A program made the position numbers and the translations under genes. Of a stretch of DNA of 64,000 nucleotides, positions 17,184 to 25,335 are shown in pieces. The stretch's first letter is position 1. Each line of letters begins with the position of its first letter. The stretch spans positions 43,654 to 107,653 of the forward strand of contig CAZNEZ010000002.1 of the NCBI GenBank assembly GCA_964572475.1, given 5' to 3'. The notes beneath the pieces were generated by a model. The model was not told where the DNA came from. It was given only the letters and a program-made list of their open reading frames with translations, and searched no databases. Source of the DNA: CAZNEZ01 sp964572475. Its GTDB lineage: Bacteria; Bacillota; Clostridia; Lachnospirales; Lachnospiraceae.

Positions 17184-17831
17184 CTATCTCTTATAAAGTT
17201 TATTATCGTAAATGTATTTTTCGACTTCACTGTGAACAAAGTATTTTATGCTATGATTATCTGCAATTCTGTCCCTAATGTCACTAGATGAGATATCAAT
17301 AGCGGGTGTATCAAGTCTAAATATTGATGCATCATACTTTTCTTTAAGTATATTAATCTGATTATCCAAAGATGTTAATTTATCATCATTATAATCGTGT
17401 GGTCTTATAGCAACCAGAACAGTCGCCAACCTAAATATTATCTGTGGTTCATACCATTGTTCAATATCATTAAGTGAATCTTCACCCATTATAAAAAAAT
17501 AATCTGTACATGGATTCTCTTTAGTCAGAAGTGTTAGAGTATCAGCAGTATAAATATAGCCGTCTCTTTTTAGCTCAAAATCTGAGTACTCTAAATGATT
17601 ATTATCAAACACAGAAAGCTTAGCCATAGTACTTCTATGCTCTGCTCCAGTAATCTGCTTAATATCCTTATGAGGTGGATCACCAGATGGCATAACAAGT
17701 ACCTTATCAAGATTATACTGCTCATATGCATTTTCTGCAATAATCAGATGACCTATATGAATAGGATCAAATGTGCCTCCCATAATCCCTACCCTTGTTC
17801 TAGCCTCTGTAATATTCACTATATCTGACAT
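17184..17831 (-). CDS. nadD: Nicotinate-mononucleotide adenylyltransferase
   Basis: Adenylates NaMN to deamido-NAD in NAD biosynthesis. The 215-residue Rossmann-like protein shows the nucleotidyltransferase motif GGTFDPIHIGHL with the (H/T)xGH signature, VMPSGDPPHK, FIMGEDSLNDIEQW and the closing ISSSDIRDRI. The start at 17831 is taken because AATGGAG lies before it; a further in-frame ATG is four codons upstream within that site. Followed 22 bases later by yqeK. Confidence 0.94.
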   Translation of the reverse strand: MSDIVNITEARTRVGIMGGTFDPIHIGHLIIAENAYEQYNLDKVLVMPSGDPPHKDIKQITGAEHRSTMAKLSVFDNNHLEYSDFELKRDGYIYTADTLTLLTKENPCTDYFFIMGEDSLNDIEQWYEPQIIFRLATVLVAIRPHDYNDDKLTSLDNQINILKEKYDASIFRLDTPAIDISSSDIRDRIADNHSIKYFVHSEVEKYIYDNKLYKR

Positions 17832-17914
17832 ATACTTCTCCATTCTTTGTTAACGCACAGTATTATTTTGTGCAATTATCTTTCATACCATCTAAATAGA
17901 TAATAGAAAAATAA

Positions 17915-18202
17915 TTATTTTAAAATAATCTTAGGATTTTCTTTGTTAGGCTTATAAAGTACAATCTTATTTCCAATAACCTGAACCACTTCCGAATTAG
18001 TTCTTCCAGCAAGGGTTTCAGCAATCTCTCTATTGTCATCAAAACAGTTCTTTAGTACATTAATCTTAATTAGTTCTCTAGCCTCTAAAGCTTCACCTAT
18101 TGCACTTGTAATCTCAGGTGTAATACTTGATTTACCAACACTAAAAATGCAATCCATAGTCATGGCCAGACCTTTTAAATAAGCTCTTTGCTTGCTTGTC
18201 AT
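17915..18202 (-). CDS. yhbY: YhbY-family RNA-binding protein (CRM domain)
   Basis: A 95-residue single CRM-domain protein of the family that binds pre-50S ribosomes. MTSKQRAYLKGLAMTMDCIFSVGKSSITPEI is the typical opening, with the conserved GK turn, and ELIKINVLKNC follows. CGGAGGAAAAG is the ribosome binding site. It lies 15 bases after obgE in the ribosome-assembly run. Confidence 0.92.
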   Translation of the reverse strand: MTSKQRAYLKGLAMTMDCIFSVGKSSITPEITSAIGEALEARELIKINVLKNCFDDNREIAETLAGRTNSEVVQVIGNKIVLYKPNKENPKIILK

Positions 18203-18217
18203 AGTCTTTTCCTCCGT

Positions 18218-19504
18218 TTATTTGTAATAGTCAAATTCATGACCGTATATCTTAACTGTATCTCCGTCTACAATACCTAATTCTTCTAGTTCTTCTAATA
18301 TTCCATTATCTTTCATAAAGTTCTGGAAGAACATAAAGCCCTTTTCAGCTTCAATATTAGTATAACCAAGCATTCTTTCGATTCTAGGTCCCTCTATAGA
18401 GAATACACCTTCTGCAATCTTTTCAACAGTATATGGTTCATCTGGATTATCACTATATTCATTAGGATCCATCTCACTTTCAAACCTTACTGGCTCTGGA
18501 TCTAACTTAGACAACATATCATTAACAGCATATAGTAACTCTTTAACACCTTTACCACTAACGGCTGAAATAGGAAATACTTTAATTCCCTTTGGTTCAA
18601 ATTCTGCCTTTAATGCATCTACAGGACTTTCATCGCCTTCATATATTGCATCAATCTTATTAGCAGCGATAACCTGTGGTCTTGCAAGAAGTTCCTCATT
18701 ATATTTTGCCAGCTCATTATTAATGGTATTAATATCCTCGATTGGATTTCTGCCCTCTGTAGAAGCAGCATCAACCATATGAATTATAACTTTTGTTCTC
18801 TCAATATGCTTAAGAAATTCATGTCCTAAGCCAATACCCTCTGAAGCACCTTCTATAAGTCCAGGAATATCAGCCATTACAAAGCCTACACCCTCTCCAA
18901 GGTCAACTACACCAAGATTAGGATTAAGAGTTGTAAAATGATAATTAGCAATCTTAGGTTTAGCATTTGATACTCTTGATAAAAGTGTTGATTTCCCGAC
19001 ATTTGGGAATCCTACAAGACCTACATCTGCTATTACCTTAAGTTCCAGAACAACATATAATTCTTTACTTTTAACACCTGGTTGGGCGTATTTAGGAACC
19101 TGCATTGTTGCTGTAGCATAATTCTGATTTCCTTTACCACCACGTCCACCTTTTAATATAATCTGACGTCTATTATCACCAGACATATCTGCTATTACTT
19201 TACCACTTTCAAAGTCCTTAATAATAGTACCTTCTGGAACCTTAACCACAAGGTCTGCTCCATCTGCACCATGTTTATTCTTCTTGCCGCCTTCTTCTCC
19301 TGCTTCGGCGACATATTTTCTAATATGTCTGAAATCATTAAGTGTATTAATACCCTCATCTACTTCAAATATAAGGTCTCCACCTCTACCGCCGTCACCA
19401 CCATCTGGTCCACCATTTGGAACAAATAATTCACGACGAAAGCTTACATGGCCATCTCCGCCTTTTCCTGATTTTATAAATATTTTTGCACTATCTGCGA
19501 ACAT
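18218..19504 (-). CDS. obgE: GTPase ObgE/CgtA
   Basis: Essential GTPase for 50S subunit assembly and stress response, 428 residues. Three domains are visible: the glycine-rich Obg fold (1-158; many GGxGG turns such as GGPDGGDGGRGGD), the G domain (about 159-330; GFPNVGKSTLL, ADIPGLIEG, NKID, and SAVSG), and the C-terminal OCT domain (about 350-428). AGGAGTTACAG precedes the start. A 9-base inverted repeat lies in its leader at 19528-19550. Confidence 0.97.
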   Translation of the reverse strand: MFADSAKIFIKSGKGGDGHVSFRRELFVPNGGPDGGDGGRGGDLIFEVDEGINTLNDFRHIRKYVAEAGEEGGKKNKHGADGADLVVKVPEGTIIKDFESGKVIADMSGDNRRQIILKGGRGGKGNQNYATATMQVPKYAQPGVKSKELYVVLELKVIADVGLVGFPNVGKSTLLSRVSNAKPKIANYHFTTLNPNLGVVDLGEGVGFVMADIPGLIEGASEGIGLGHEFLKHIERTKVIIHMVDAASTEGRNPIEDINTINNELAKYNEELLARPQVIAANKIDAIYEGDESPVDALKAEFEPKGIKVFPISAVSGKGVKELLYAVNDMLSKLDPEPVRFESEMDPNEYSDNPDEPYTVEKIAEGVFSIEGPRIERMLGYTNIEAEKGFMFFQNFMKDNGILEELEELGIVDGDTVKIYGHEFDYYK

Positions 19505-19527
19505 CTGTAACTCCTATTCTTAACTGG

Positions 19528-19550
19528 TGAAATACATAATCTGTATTTCA
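19528..19550. repeat. Inverted repeat in the obgE leader
   Basis: TGAAATACA and TGTATTTCA are exact reverse complements around TAATC, 24 bases before the obgE start. Could be a 5' UTR hairpin or operator. Confidence 0.45.
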
Positions 19551-19636
19551 TATTTAGTTCGTGATACTTATGCTTCTCTCGAAGCCTTTTTTCTAAGTGA
19601 GGACATACATATCTTAATATATAGGTCTTCTTATAG

Positions 19637-19671
19637 AAAAAAGGCTTCAACCTAAAGCATAGGATGAAGCC
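19637..19671 (-). terminator. Terminator after rpmA
   Basis: Minus strand: GGCTTCATCC, nine-base loop, GGTTGAAGCC, then TTTTTT. One mismatch in a 10-base GC-containing stem; a classical intrinsic terminator for the rplU-prp-rpmA transcript. Confidence 0.85.
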
Positions 19672-19677
19672 CGATAA

Positions 19678-19962
19678 TTATTCTGCTACTGGAACTATAG
19701 AAACCTGTTTCTTGTCTCTTCCTTTTCTTTCGAATCTGACAACACCATCAACTAATGCGAATAATGTATCATCTCCACCACGTCCAACGTTAGTACCTGG
19801 ATGAATCTTTGTACCACGCTGTCTGTAAAGAATATTACCAGCCTTAACGAACTGTCCGTCAGCACGTTTAGCACCTAATCTCTTAGATTCAGAATCTCTA
19901 CCATTCTTAGTAGAACCAACACCCTTTTTATGAGCGAATAACTGAAGGTTCATTTTAAACAT
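19678..19962 (-). CDS. rpmA: 50S ribosomal protein L27 with cleavable N-terminus
   Basis: Ribosomal protein at the peptidyl-transferase centre, 94 residues. Starting at 19962 the N-terminus is MFKMNLQLFAHKKGVGS, and the LQLF|AHKKG junction is the site cut by Prp in Firmicutes to make the mature N-terminus. AGGAGG for this start lies inside the last codons of prp. The rest (SKRLGAKRADGQFV, RQRGTKIHPGTNVGRGGDDTLFA) is canonical. A longer in-frame extension upstream overlaps prp and is rejected. Confidence 0.97.
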   Translation of the reverse strand: MFKMNLQLFAHKKGVGSTKNGRDSESKRLGAKRADGQFVKAGNILYRQRGTKIHPGTNVGRGGDDTLFALVDGVVRFERKGRDKKQVSIVPVAE

Positions 19963-19966
19963 AGTA

Positions 19967-20296
19967 TTACACCTCCTTGATAAGTATCTGTAAATATTTG
20001 CTTCCGTATTCATCTTTAATACCTGTTAAACCAAGTAATAGTGAATCGATAAGCAATATTGATTGTTCACTTGGAATCATATCAAAGCTTAATGACAATG
20101 TACCAGATTGTTCATCTGTATCTGCCGTAAACTTATCATCTGTAAAAGTATCTATCGAATTAGCTGTGTTAATAGCAAGCACTGAAGCCGCTGCACACAC
20201 TATATCTTCACCACGGTCTGCATAACCTGCATGTCCGCTTAAAGAAAATCCTACATACTGTCCTTGTGAGTTTTTGAAAAAATTCGCGGTTATCAT
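19967..20296 (-). CDS. prp: Ribosomal-processing cysteine protease Prp
   Basis: Cuts the N-terminal extension off L27. The 109-residue protein has the catalytic pair His22 (SGHAGYADRGED) and Cys34 (IVCAAASVLA), the diagnostic pattern of this small family. It lies between rplU and rpmA, its usual position, and its final codons carry the rpmA ribosome binding site, four bases before the rpmA ATG. Older names are YsxB and DUF464. Confidence 0.95.
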   Translation of the reverse strand: MITANFFKNSQGQYVGFSLSGHAGYADRGEDIVCAAASVLAINTANSIDTFTDDKFTADTDEQSGTLSLSFDMIPSEQSILLIDSLLLGLTGIKDEYGSKYLQILIKEV

Positions 20297-20305
20297 AATT
20301 AAAGC

Positions 20306-20614
20306 CTAAGCGTTAATCTTTGTAATCTTAACAGCTGTAAACAACTGTCTATGACCATTCTTTTTATGATATCCAGATTTTCTCTTATATTTGTAAACGA
20401 TAACCTTTTTAGATTTACCTTCGCTTACAACGTCAGCTTCAACACTTGCACCTGCTACTGTAGGTTCGCCAACCTTAAGGTCGTCTCCACTAACTAAAAG
20501 TACCTGGTCAAACTTAACTGTCTCTCCAGCTTCAACACCAAGTTTTTCAACTCTGATAATATCGCCTTCAGAAACCTTGTATTGTTTTCCACCTGTTGCT
20601 ATAATTGCGTACAT
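20306..20614 (-). CDS. rplU: 50S ribosomal protein L21
   Basis: A 102-residue large-subunit protein that binds 23S rRNA. MYAIIATGGKQYKVSEGDIIRVEK at the start and KVIVYKYKRKSGYHKKNGHRQLFT near the end are the family signatures. It is preceded by AGGAGGTGC and by a structured leader and consensus promoter (20628-20750). First gene of rplU-prp-rpmA. Confidence 0.97.
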   Translation of the reverse strand: MYAIIATGGKQYKVSEGDIIRVEKLGVEAGETVKFDQVLLVSGDDLKVGEPTVAGASVEADVVSEGKSKKVIVYKYKRKSGYHKKNGHRQLFTAVKITKINA

Positions 20615-20627
20615 AAAAGCACCTCCT

Positions 20628-20715
20628 ATTCATCCGGCATAGCCGAACATTACTCGCCAGCTTTGGTGCCTGCCCTATAATAAGCAGAACTTCTGAACCA
20701 CACTGTGCGGCATAC
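20628..20715 (-). ncRNA. L21 leader, ribosomal-protein autoregulatory RNA
   Basis: The transcribed leader before rplU contains TGCCGCACAGTGTGG, GGCAGGCACC and a GGCTATGCC hairpin just before the AGGAGG. This order of short GC stems next to rplU fits the Firmicutes L21 leader family. Assigned from position and visible stems; boundaries are approximate. Confidence 0.7.
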
Positions 20716-20721
20716 TATAGA

Positions 20722-20750
20722 AATATAGCACATTGTCCATAATCTGTCAA
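20722..20750 (-). promoter_or_regulatory. Promoter of rplU-prp-rpmA
   Basis: Minus strand: TTGACA (20750-20745), 17 bases, TATATT (20727-20722). The -35 overlaps the last codons of the RNase G gene. Confidence 0.85.
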
Positions 20751-21937
20751 ACACTTTTTGCATTTAAATCACTAATTGATATCAGTTCATGTAATGGCTT
20801 TTTGATTTTCTTTCTAGTAATTTCAACCAGATTAAGCTTCGTCATCTCAACTAATGTTGTCTTAATATGATCTTTTTTCAGAACATATTCCAGCTCTTCC
20901 ATTAATTTTAACTTATCTTCTTCATATTCCATATCAATAAAATCAATAATAATAATTCCTGAATAATTACGAAGTTTAATCTGACGTGCTGCTTCAACGG
21001 CTGCTTCAAGATTAACCCTTAAAAATGTATCCCTTTTATTCTTTTTTGATGTGAATTTTCCGGAATTAACATCTATAACAATAAGTGCCTCAGTTGGTTG
21101 AATCACCAAATATGCACCCGATTTCAGCCATACTCTTTCATTTAAAAGCTCTGTAATTCGTTCTTTTAAACTATAAAATTTCGCAAGAGTAAGCATATTA
21201 TCTTCATACATTCTTAGCTTTAAAACATCATTAGGCTGTCTCGAAACAAGATATTCCTTTATTTCATTATAGTATTTAGGGATATCTGTAACTATCTCCT
21301 CATATTCACTAGAATACATATCTCTAATATTCAGAATATATTCAGGTAATGGTTTATACATCAATGAGAAGCAAGTTCTATACTTAGCTTTCTCCCTAAT
21401 ATCCTTCCACAATTCAATAAGATATTTTATTTCATTTAAAACATCAACACTATCAGAATCAAAAGCATTTGTTCTGATGATTAATCCATATTCATCATTA
21501 ATATAATCTTTTAGTGCCTCATTCATCCTTAATTTAAATCTTTTGCTATTAATTTTAGATGAATAGCCTATTCTGCTCTTACCTACGGTAAGGATTGCAT
21601 ATTTACCAGAAATGCTTATATTGGTAGTTACAACAGGATATTTAGTCTTCATATCAGATTTTACAACCTGAACAAGCACTTCATCACCAGTACGAAGAGG
21701 CTTGTCGCCACCCCATTCATTCATTGGAAAGTATCCTTTAAGTCCTTGCGAATATTCAATAAAAGCAGCATTGATATTACCTACAATATCCTGCACTTTT
21801 CCAACATAAATACTATTGAGCACAGTATCTTCATTAAGATTCTTCACTTCAATAAAATCAGGGGTTCTATCCTTCATTAATACAGTGCATAATTTATCGT
21901 TAATATTTGTAATAATTAACTTAGATTGCAATATCAT
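20747..21937 (-). CDS. rng: Ribonuclease E/G family protein without a zinc-link
   Basis: Single-strand endoribonuclease for rRNA and mRNA processing. The N-terminal S1 domain (about 35-110; SIYVGKVQDIVGNINAAFIEY) and the RNase-H/DNase-like catalytic domain are present with the two metal aspartates at about 290 (VIDVNSG) and 333 (IIDFIDM). The chain stops 20 residues after EITRKK, so the CPxC zinc-link through which E. coli RNase G/E dimerises is absent. Start is ATG 21937 (GTG at 21940 is also possible). It overlaps the upstream radical-SAM-associated gene by 17 bases. Confidence 0.88.
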   Translation of the reverse strand: MILQSKLIITNINDKLCTVLMKDRTPDFIEVKNLNEDTVLNSIYVGKVQDIVGNINAAFIEYSQGLKGYFPMNEWGGDKPLRTGDEVLVQVVKSDMKTKYPVVTTNISISGKYAILTVGKSRIGYSSKINSKRFKLRMNEALKDYINDEYGLIIRTNAFDSDSVDVLNEIKYLIELWKDIREKAKYRTCFSLMYKPLPEYILNIRDMYSSEYEEIVTDIPKYYNEIKEYLVSRQPNDVLKLRMYEDNMLTLAKFYSLKERITELLNERVWLKSGAYLVIQPTEALIVIDVNSGKFTSKKNKRDTFLRVNLEAAVEAARQIKLRNYSGIIIIDFIDMEYEEDKLKLMEELEYVLKKDHIKTTLVEMTKLNLVEITRKKIKKPLHELISISDLNAKSV

Positions 21938-22637
21938 CACCCATATTCTCTAATGTAACAAGATTAATATTCTCGTCATCGCCTATATTTGTATACACTT
22001 CAACTCTGTTAACCATAAATGTAAATTCATGAAGTGGTAATTCTAAATATCTGTAAAATGCTTCCATAACCAACTCTGGCTTAAGATTAGCACTACTTCC
22101 AGTTGCAAGCTGCATAAATATCTCACTTCCATTAACTCCTATTTTATAAATCATAGGTTTAATATCAACTTCCATTTCGCTCTTCTTTGTCTTCTTAATA
22201 ATTAGAATCTCATTTTTAGCATAGAACTCACTTAATTTGTCAGCAATTTCTGCCATAGTCATATTCGGCATATATTTTTCACGGTAAGCAAGGGTATAAT
22301 CAGCTGCTGCTACGCAAGACATAGCATTTTCACTATTTTCTCCTAGTTCTTTGTAACTTATGACTGACATACCTTCAACCATTACGCTGTTAAGTCTTTT
22401 GACCATATCTTCTGAGGAATCTGTCGAATTAACTTCAATGTCAACATACTCACCGTCACTTGTAAGACCTACTCCAAGTGGCGCTGCAAAAGACATCTTT
22501 TGATGAGGACTAAAGCCCTCTGTGTAAGCAATATCAACTTCTGCTCTTCTCATTACCTTTTGGAAATATCTCATAACATCAAGATGTCCTATGAATTTCA
22601 TATTTCCTTTTTTAGAAAATTTAATCCTAATTTTCAT
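21921..22637 (-). CDS. TIGR03936 family radical-SAM-associated protein (DUF2344)
   Basis: A 238-residue soluble protein with no cysteine cluster of its own. Its opening, MKIRIKFSKKGNMKFIGHLDVMRYFQK, and AYTEGFSPHQKMSFAAPLGVG are characteristic of the DUF2344 family that always accompanies a TIGR03960 radical SAM protein. The pair may modify RNA or protein, but no reaction is established to my knowledge. Start 22637 follows GGAGG by eight bases; it overlaps the upstream radical SAM gene by 11 bases and the RNase G gene by 17. Confidence 0.88.
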   Translation of the reverse strand: MKIRIKFSKKGNMKFIGHLDVMRYFQKVMRRAEVDIAYTEGFSPHQKMSFAAPLGVGLTSDGEYVDIEVNSTDSSEDMVKRLNSVMVEGMSVISYKELGENSENAMSCVAAADYTLAYREKYMPNMTMAEIADKLSEFYAKNEILIIKKTKKSEMEVDIKPMIYKIGVNGSEIFMQLATGSSANLKPELVMEAFYRYLELPLHEFTFMVNRVEVYTNIGDDENINLVTLENMGDDIAI

Positions 22638-24486
22638 AGCAGATACCTCCTCCAAATGTATTCGCTCCACATCCCTGACACTGAATCTTGCAGTTAGGAG
22701 TTACCTCTTCATTCATAGCACGATTCCATTCACGTTTAAGGAATTCTTTAGTAACGCCAATATCAATAAAGTCCCACGGAAATATCTCATCAAGGCTTCT
22801 TTCTCTGGTAGTATAAAATTCAAGTGAAAGTCCTGAGTCTTCAATTGCCTTAACCCACATATCATTCTTAAATGTTTCTGACCAGGCATCATATAAACAT
22901 CCATTCTTATATGCATTTAAAATAATTTTAGATACTTTTCTATCACCTCTTGCCAATAATCCCTCAAGAACAGTCACATCGGCTTCATGCCAATTATACT
23001 TAAGACTCTTCCAATTAAGCATTTCTTTCATCTTAGCATTGACAACTCTTGCTTTTCCAAGGAATTCCTCCTTAGTAGACATAGCCGCCCACTGAAATGG
23101 TGTAAATGGCTTAGGAACAAAGAATGAAGTACTAGCAACTATTTGAACCTTAGCATTTCTTTCTTCTTTTGGTATCTCATAGTAAAGCTTCGCTATTTCA
23201 TTTGCAAGGATAGCTATACCCTCCATATCTTCAACTGTTTCCGTTGGAAGCCCTAACATAAAATAGAGCTTAACCCTGTTCCAGCCACCATCAAAGGCTT
23301 CTTTTGCGCCTTTTAGTATTATCTCTTCAGTAAGTCCTTTGTTAATAACATTTCTCAAACGCTGTGAACCAGCTTCTGGAGCAAATGTTAATGAACTTTT
23401 TCTTACGTCTTGAACCTTACTCATTACATCAAGTGAAAACGCATCTATTCTAAGAGATGGTAATGAAATATTAATGCCTTGTCCTTTCACTTCGTCTATA
23501 AGATAGCTGATTAGCTCTTCAAGCTGTGAATAATCGCTTGAACTTAAAGAACATAGTGATATTTCCTCATGTCCGGTACTTTTAAGCATTTTATTAGCTA
23601 TATCCTTAAGATATTCAACGTTTCTCTCTCTAACTGGTCTATAAACTGCACCTGCCTGACAAAATCTGCATCCTCTGATACAGCCACGCTGAATCTCTAA
23701 AACTACTCTGTCCTGAATGGCTTTAATAAACGGAACTAAAGGATTTTCCGGATAATAGGTATTACTCATATCAAGAACAACCTGTTTTTTTATCTTATTA
23801 GGTGCATTTACATTATTAGGCTTAAATTCTGAAATTGTTCCATCTTCGTTATAATTAACATCATAAAATCTAGGTACATACAAACCAGGAATCTGTGCAG
23901 CTAGTTCTAAAAACTGGAGTCTGCTTCCTCCTTTTGCCTTGTTTTCCTTATATACATCAAGAAGTCTGTCATATACAGTTTCTCCTTCTCCTATATAGAA
24001 AATATCAAAGAAATCCGCAAGAGGTTCTGGATTATAAGTACAAGGACCACCTCCAATTACTATAGGATCTTCTTCAGTTCTGTCTATAGCAATAAGTGGA
24101 ATCTTAGATAAGTCAAGTATCTGAAGAATATTTGTATAGCACATCTCATACTGTATAGTAATTCCGAGAAAATCAAAATCTTTTACAGGCTCCTGTGATT
24201 CAATCGCAAAAAGAGGTATATCCTGCTCTCTCATAATCTTATCAAGATCAATCCATGGAGAATATACCCTTTCACAATATGTGTCCTCTCGTTTATTAAA
24301 CATGTCATATAATATCTGTATTCCCAGATGAGACATTCCTATCTCGTAGACATCTGGAAAACACATGGCAAATCTAATATCCACGTCCTGTGGATTCTTA
24401 ATCACCATATTAACTTCATTTCCTATATATCTTGCAGGTTTATCAATGCCTAACAGCAATTCTTCTGATAAAGCTAATTTTCTCAA
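22627..24486 (-). CDS. TIGR03960 family B12-binding radical SAM protein
   Basis: A 619-residue protein with an N-terminal cobalamin-binding-like domain (about 20-200) and a radical SAM core whose 4Fe-4S ligands are Cys269, Cys273 and Cys276 (RGCIRGCRFCQAG). FAPEAGSQRLRNVINKGLTE and YFMLGLPTETVEDMEGI are standard radical SAM TIM-barrel segments. The C-terminus has an extra cysteine-rich tail (CKIQCQGCGANTFGGGICYEN minus spacing), four to five cysteines that may bind another metal. It forms a conserved pair with the next gene, and both precede RNase G and L21 as in many Firmicutes. Confidence 0.92.
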   Translation of the reverse strand: MRKLALSEELLLGIDKPARYIGNEVNMVIKNPQDVDIRFAMCFPDVYEIGMSHLGIQILYDMFNKREDTYCERVYSPWIDLDKIMREQDIPLFAIESQEPVKDFDFLGITIQYEMCYTNILQILDLSKIPLIAIDRTEEDPIVIGGGPCTYNPEPLADFFDIFYIGEGETVYDRLLDVYKENKAKGGSRLQFLELAAQIPGLYVPRFYDVNYNEDGTISEFKPNNVNAPNKIKKQVVLDMSNTYYPENPLVPFIKAIQDRVVLEIQRGCIRGCRFCQAGAVYRPVRERNVEYLKDIANKMLKSTGHEEISLCSLSSSDYSQLEELISYLIDEVKGQGINISLPSLRIDAFSLDVMSKVQDVRKSSLTFAPEAGSQRLRNVINKGLTEEIILKGAKEAFDGGWNRVKLYFMLGLPTETVEDMEGIAILANEIAKLYYEIPKEERNAKVQIVASTSFFVPKPFTPFQWAAMSTKEEFLGKARVVNAKMKEMLNWKSLKYNWHEADVTVLEGLLARGDRKVSKIILNAYKNGCLYDAWSETFKNDMWVKAIEDSGLSLEFYTTRERSLDEIFPWDFIDIGVTKEFLKREWNRAMNEEVTPNCKIQCQGCGANTFGGGICYEN

Positions 24487-25316
24487 TTTTTGCCTCCTTC
24501 TTCTGTTGTGGTAATGCTATCAAGTATCCCTTTAACCTCTTCATCCTGTGTCAAATCATATACCATAATAAAACAATCCTTTGCGGCTTCAGTATTTCCA
24601 GCTTTAAGTTCTAACTGTCCTACTCTAAATGTTATTCCTATTGTATCTGAATCCGGACCAGCAGGAATATTATTATCCTTTAAAATCTGTTGAAGTTCAG
24701 GTAATGTAAACTCTTTAAGCGGCTTATTCGTTGCTTTTTCAATAAATTTAAGTTCATTCTCAGCATTCTTTGTTGAATAATATATATTACTATATGTGTA
24801 AAGCGCAGCAGCAGTCTCCGGCTTATAGCTTTCAAGATAATAGAATCCTAAATTCCTATAGAATCTTGCCATAGTAGCTCTTGTACAGCAATAATGATAT
24901 GCTTCAAAGGTAATCTTTTTACAATTATCAAGATCACCTTTTTTCTTATATAATTCTCCAAGTTGAAACATAGTATCTATATCAACAGGATTCCACTTTA
25001 ATGCACATTGGTATGCCTCAACTGCACCTTCATAGTCTTCTTTATGCATAAGACAAAATCCATATAATCTATAATATCCTGTAACATTAAACTGCGCATA
25101 TTCCAGTTTTGATTCATCTTTTTTAAAGTATGAATAATAATATGTCTCCAGTATATGACCAAAGCTAAATATCTTACCTTGATACCCCGCATAGTAATCA
25201 TTAATTATCTTAATAAGCTCTCTAAGACATACCGAAGCCTTATCATATTCTTTTTTGGTAATTAACTCTTTTGAATTTTCATATAAATCATTAACTTTTT
25301 CTATTGCATTTTCCAT
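24483..25316 (-). CDS. Tetratricopeptide-repeat protein
   Basis: A 277-residue soluble, helical protein with TPR-like repeats: LMHKEDYEGAVEAYQCALKWNPVDIDTMFQLGELYKKKGDLDNCK is the clearest, with weaker copies on both sides and a last one near the C-terminus (QLELKAGNTEAAKDCFIMVYDL). It probably works as a protein-binding scaffold; the partner is unknown. Start 25316 follows GAAGGA. It lies between the L,D-transpeptidase-like gene and the radical SAM gene, overlapping the latter by four bases, so the three are probably in one transcript. Confidence 0.75.
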   Translation of the reverse strand: MENAIEKVNDLYENSKELITKKEYDKASVCLRELIKIINDYYAGYQGKIFSFGHILETYYYSYFKKDESKLEYAQFNVTGYYRLYGFCLMHKEDYEGAVEAYQCALKWNPVDIDTMFQLGELYKKKGDLDNCKKITFEAYHYCCTRATMARFYRNLGFYYLESYKPETAAALYTYSNIYYSTKNAENELKFIEKATNKPLKEFTLPELQQILKDNNIPAGPDSDTIGITFRVGQLELKAGNTEAAKDCFIMVYDLTQDEEVKGILDSITTTEEGGKN

Positions 25317-25335
25317 AATGTCAATTCCTTCTTTG

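Noticed and set aside
19963..20013. 17-residue extension of L27
   Set aside because: AGGAGG and the Prp cleavage context place the start at 19962; the extension overlaps prp.
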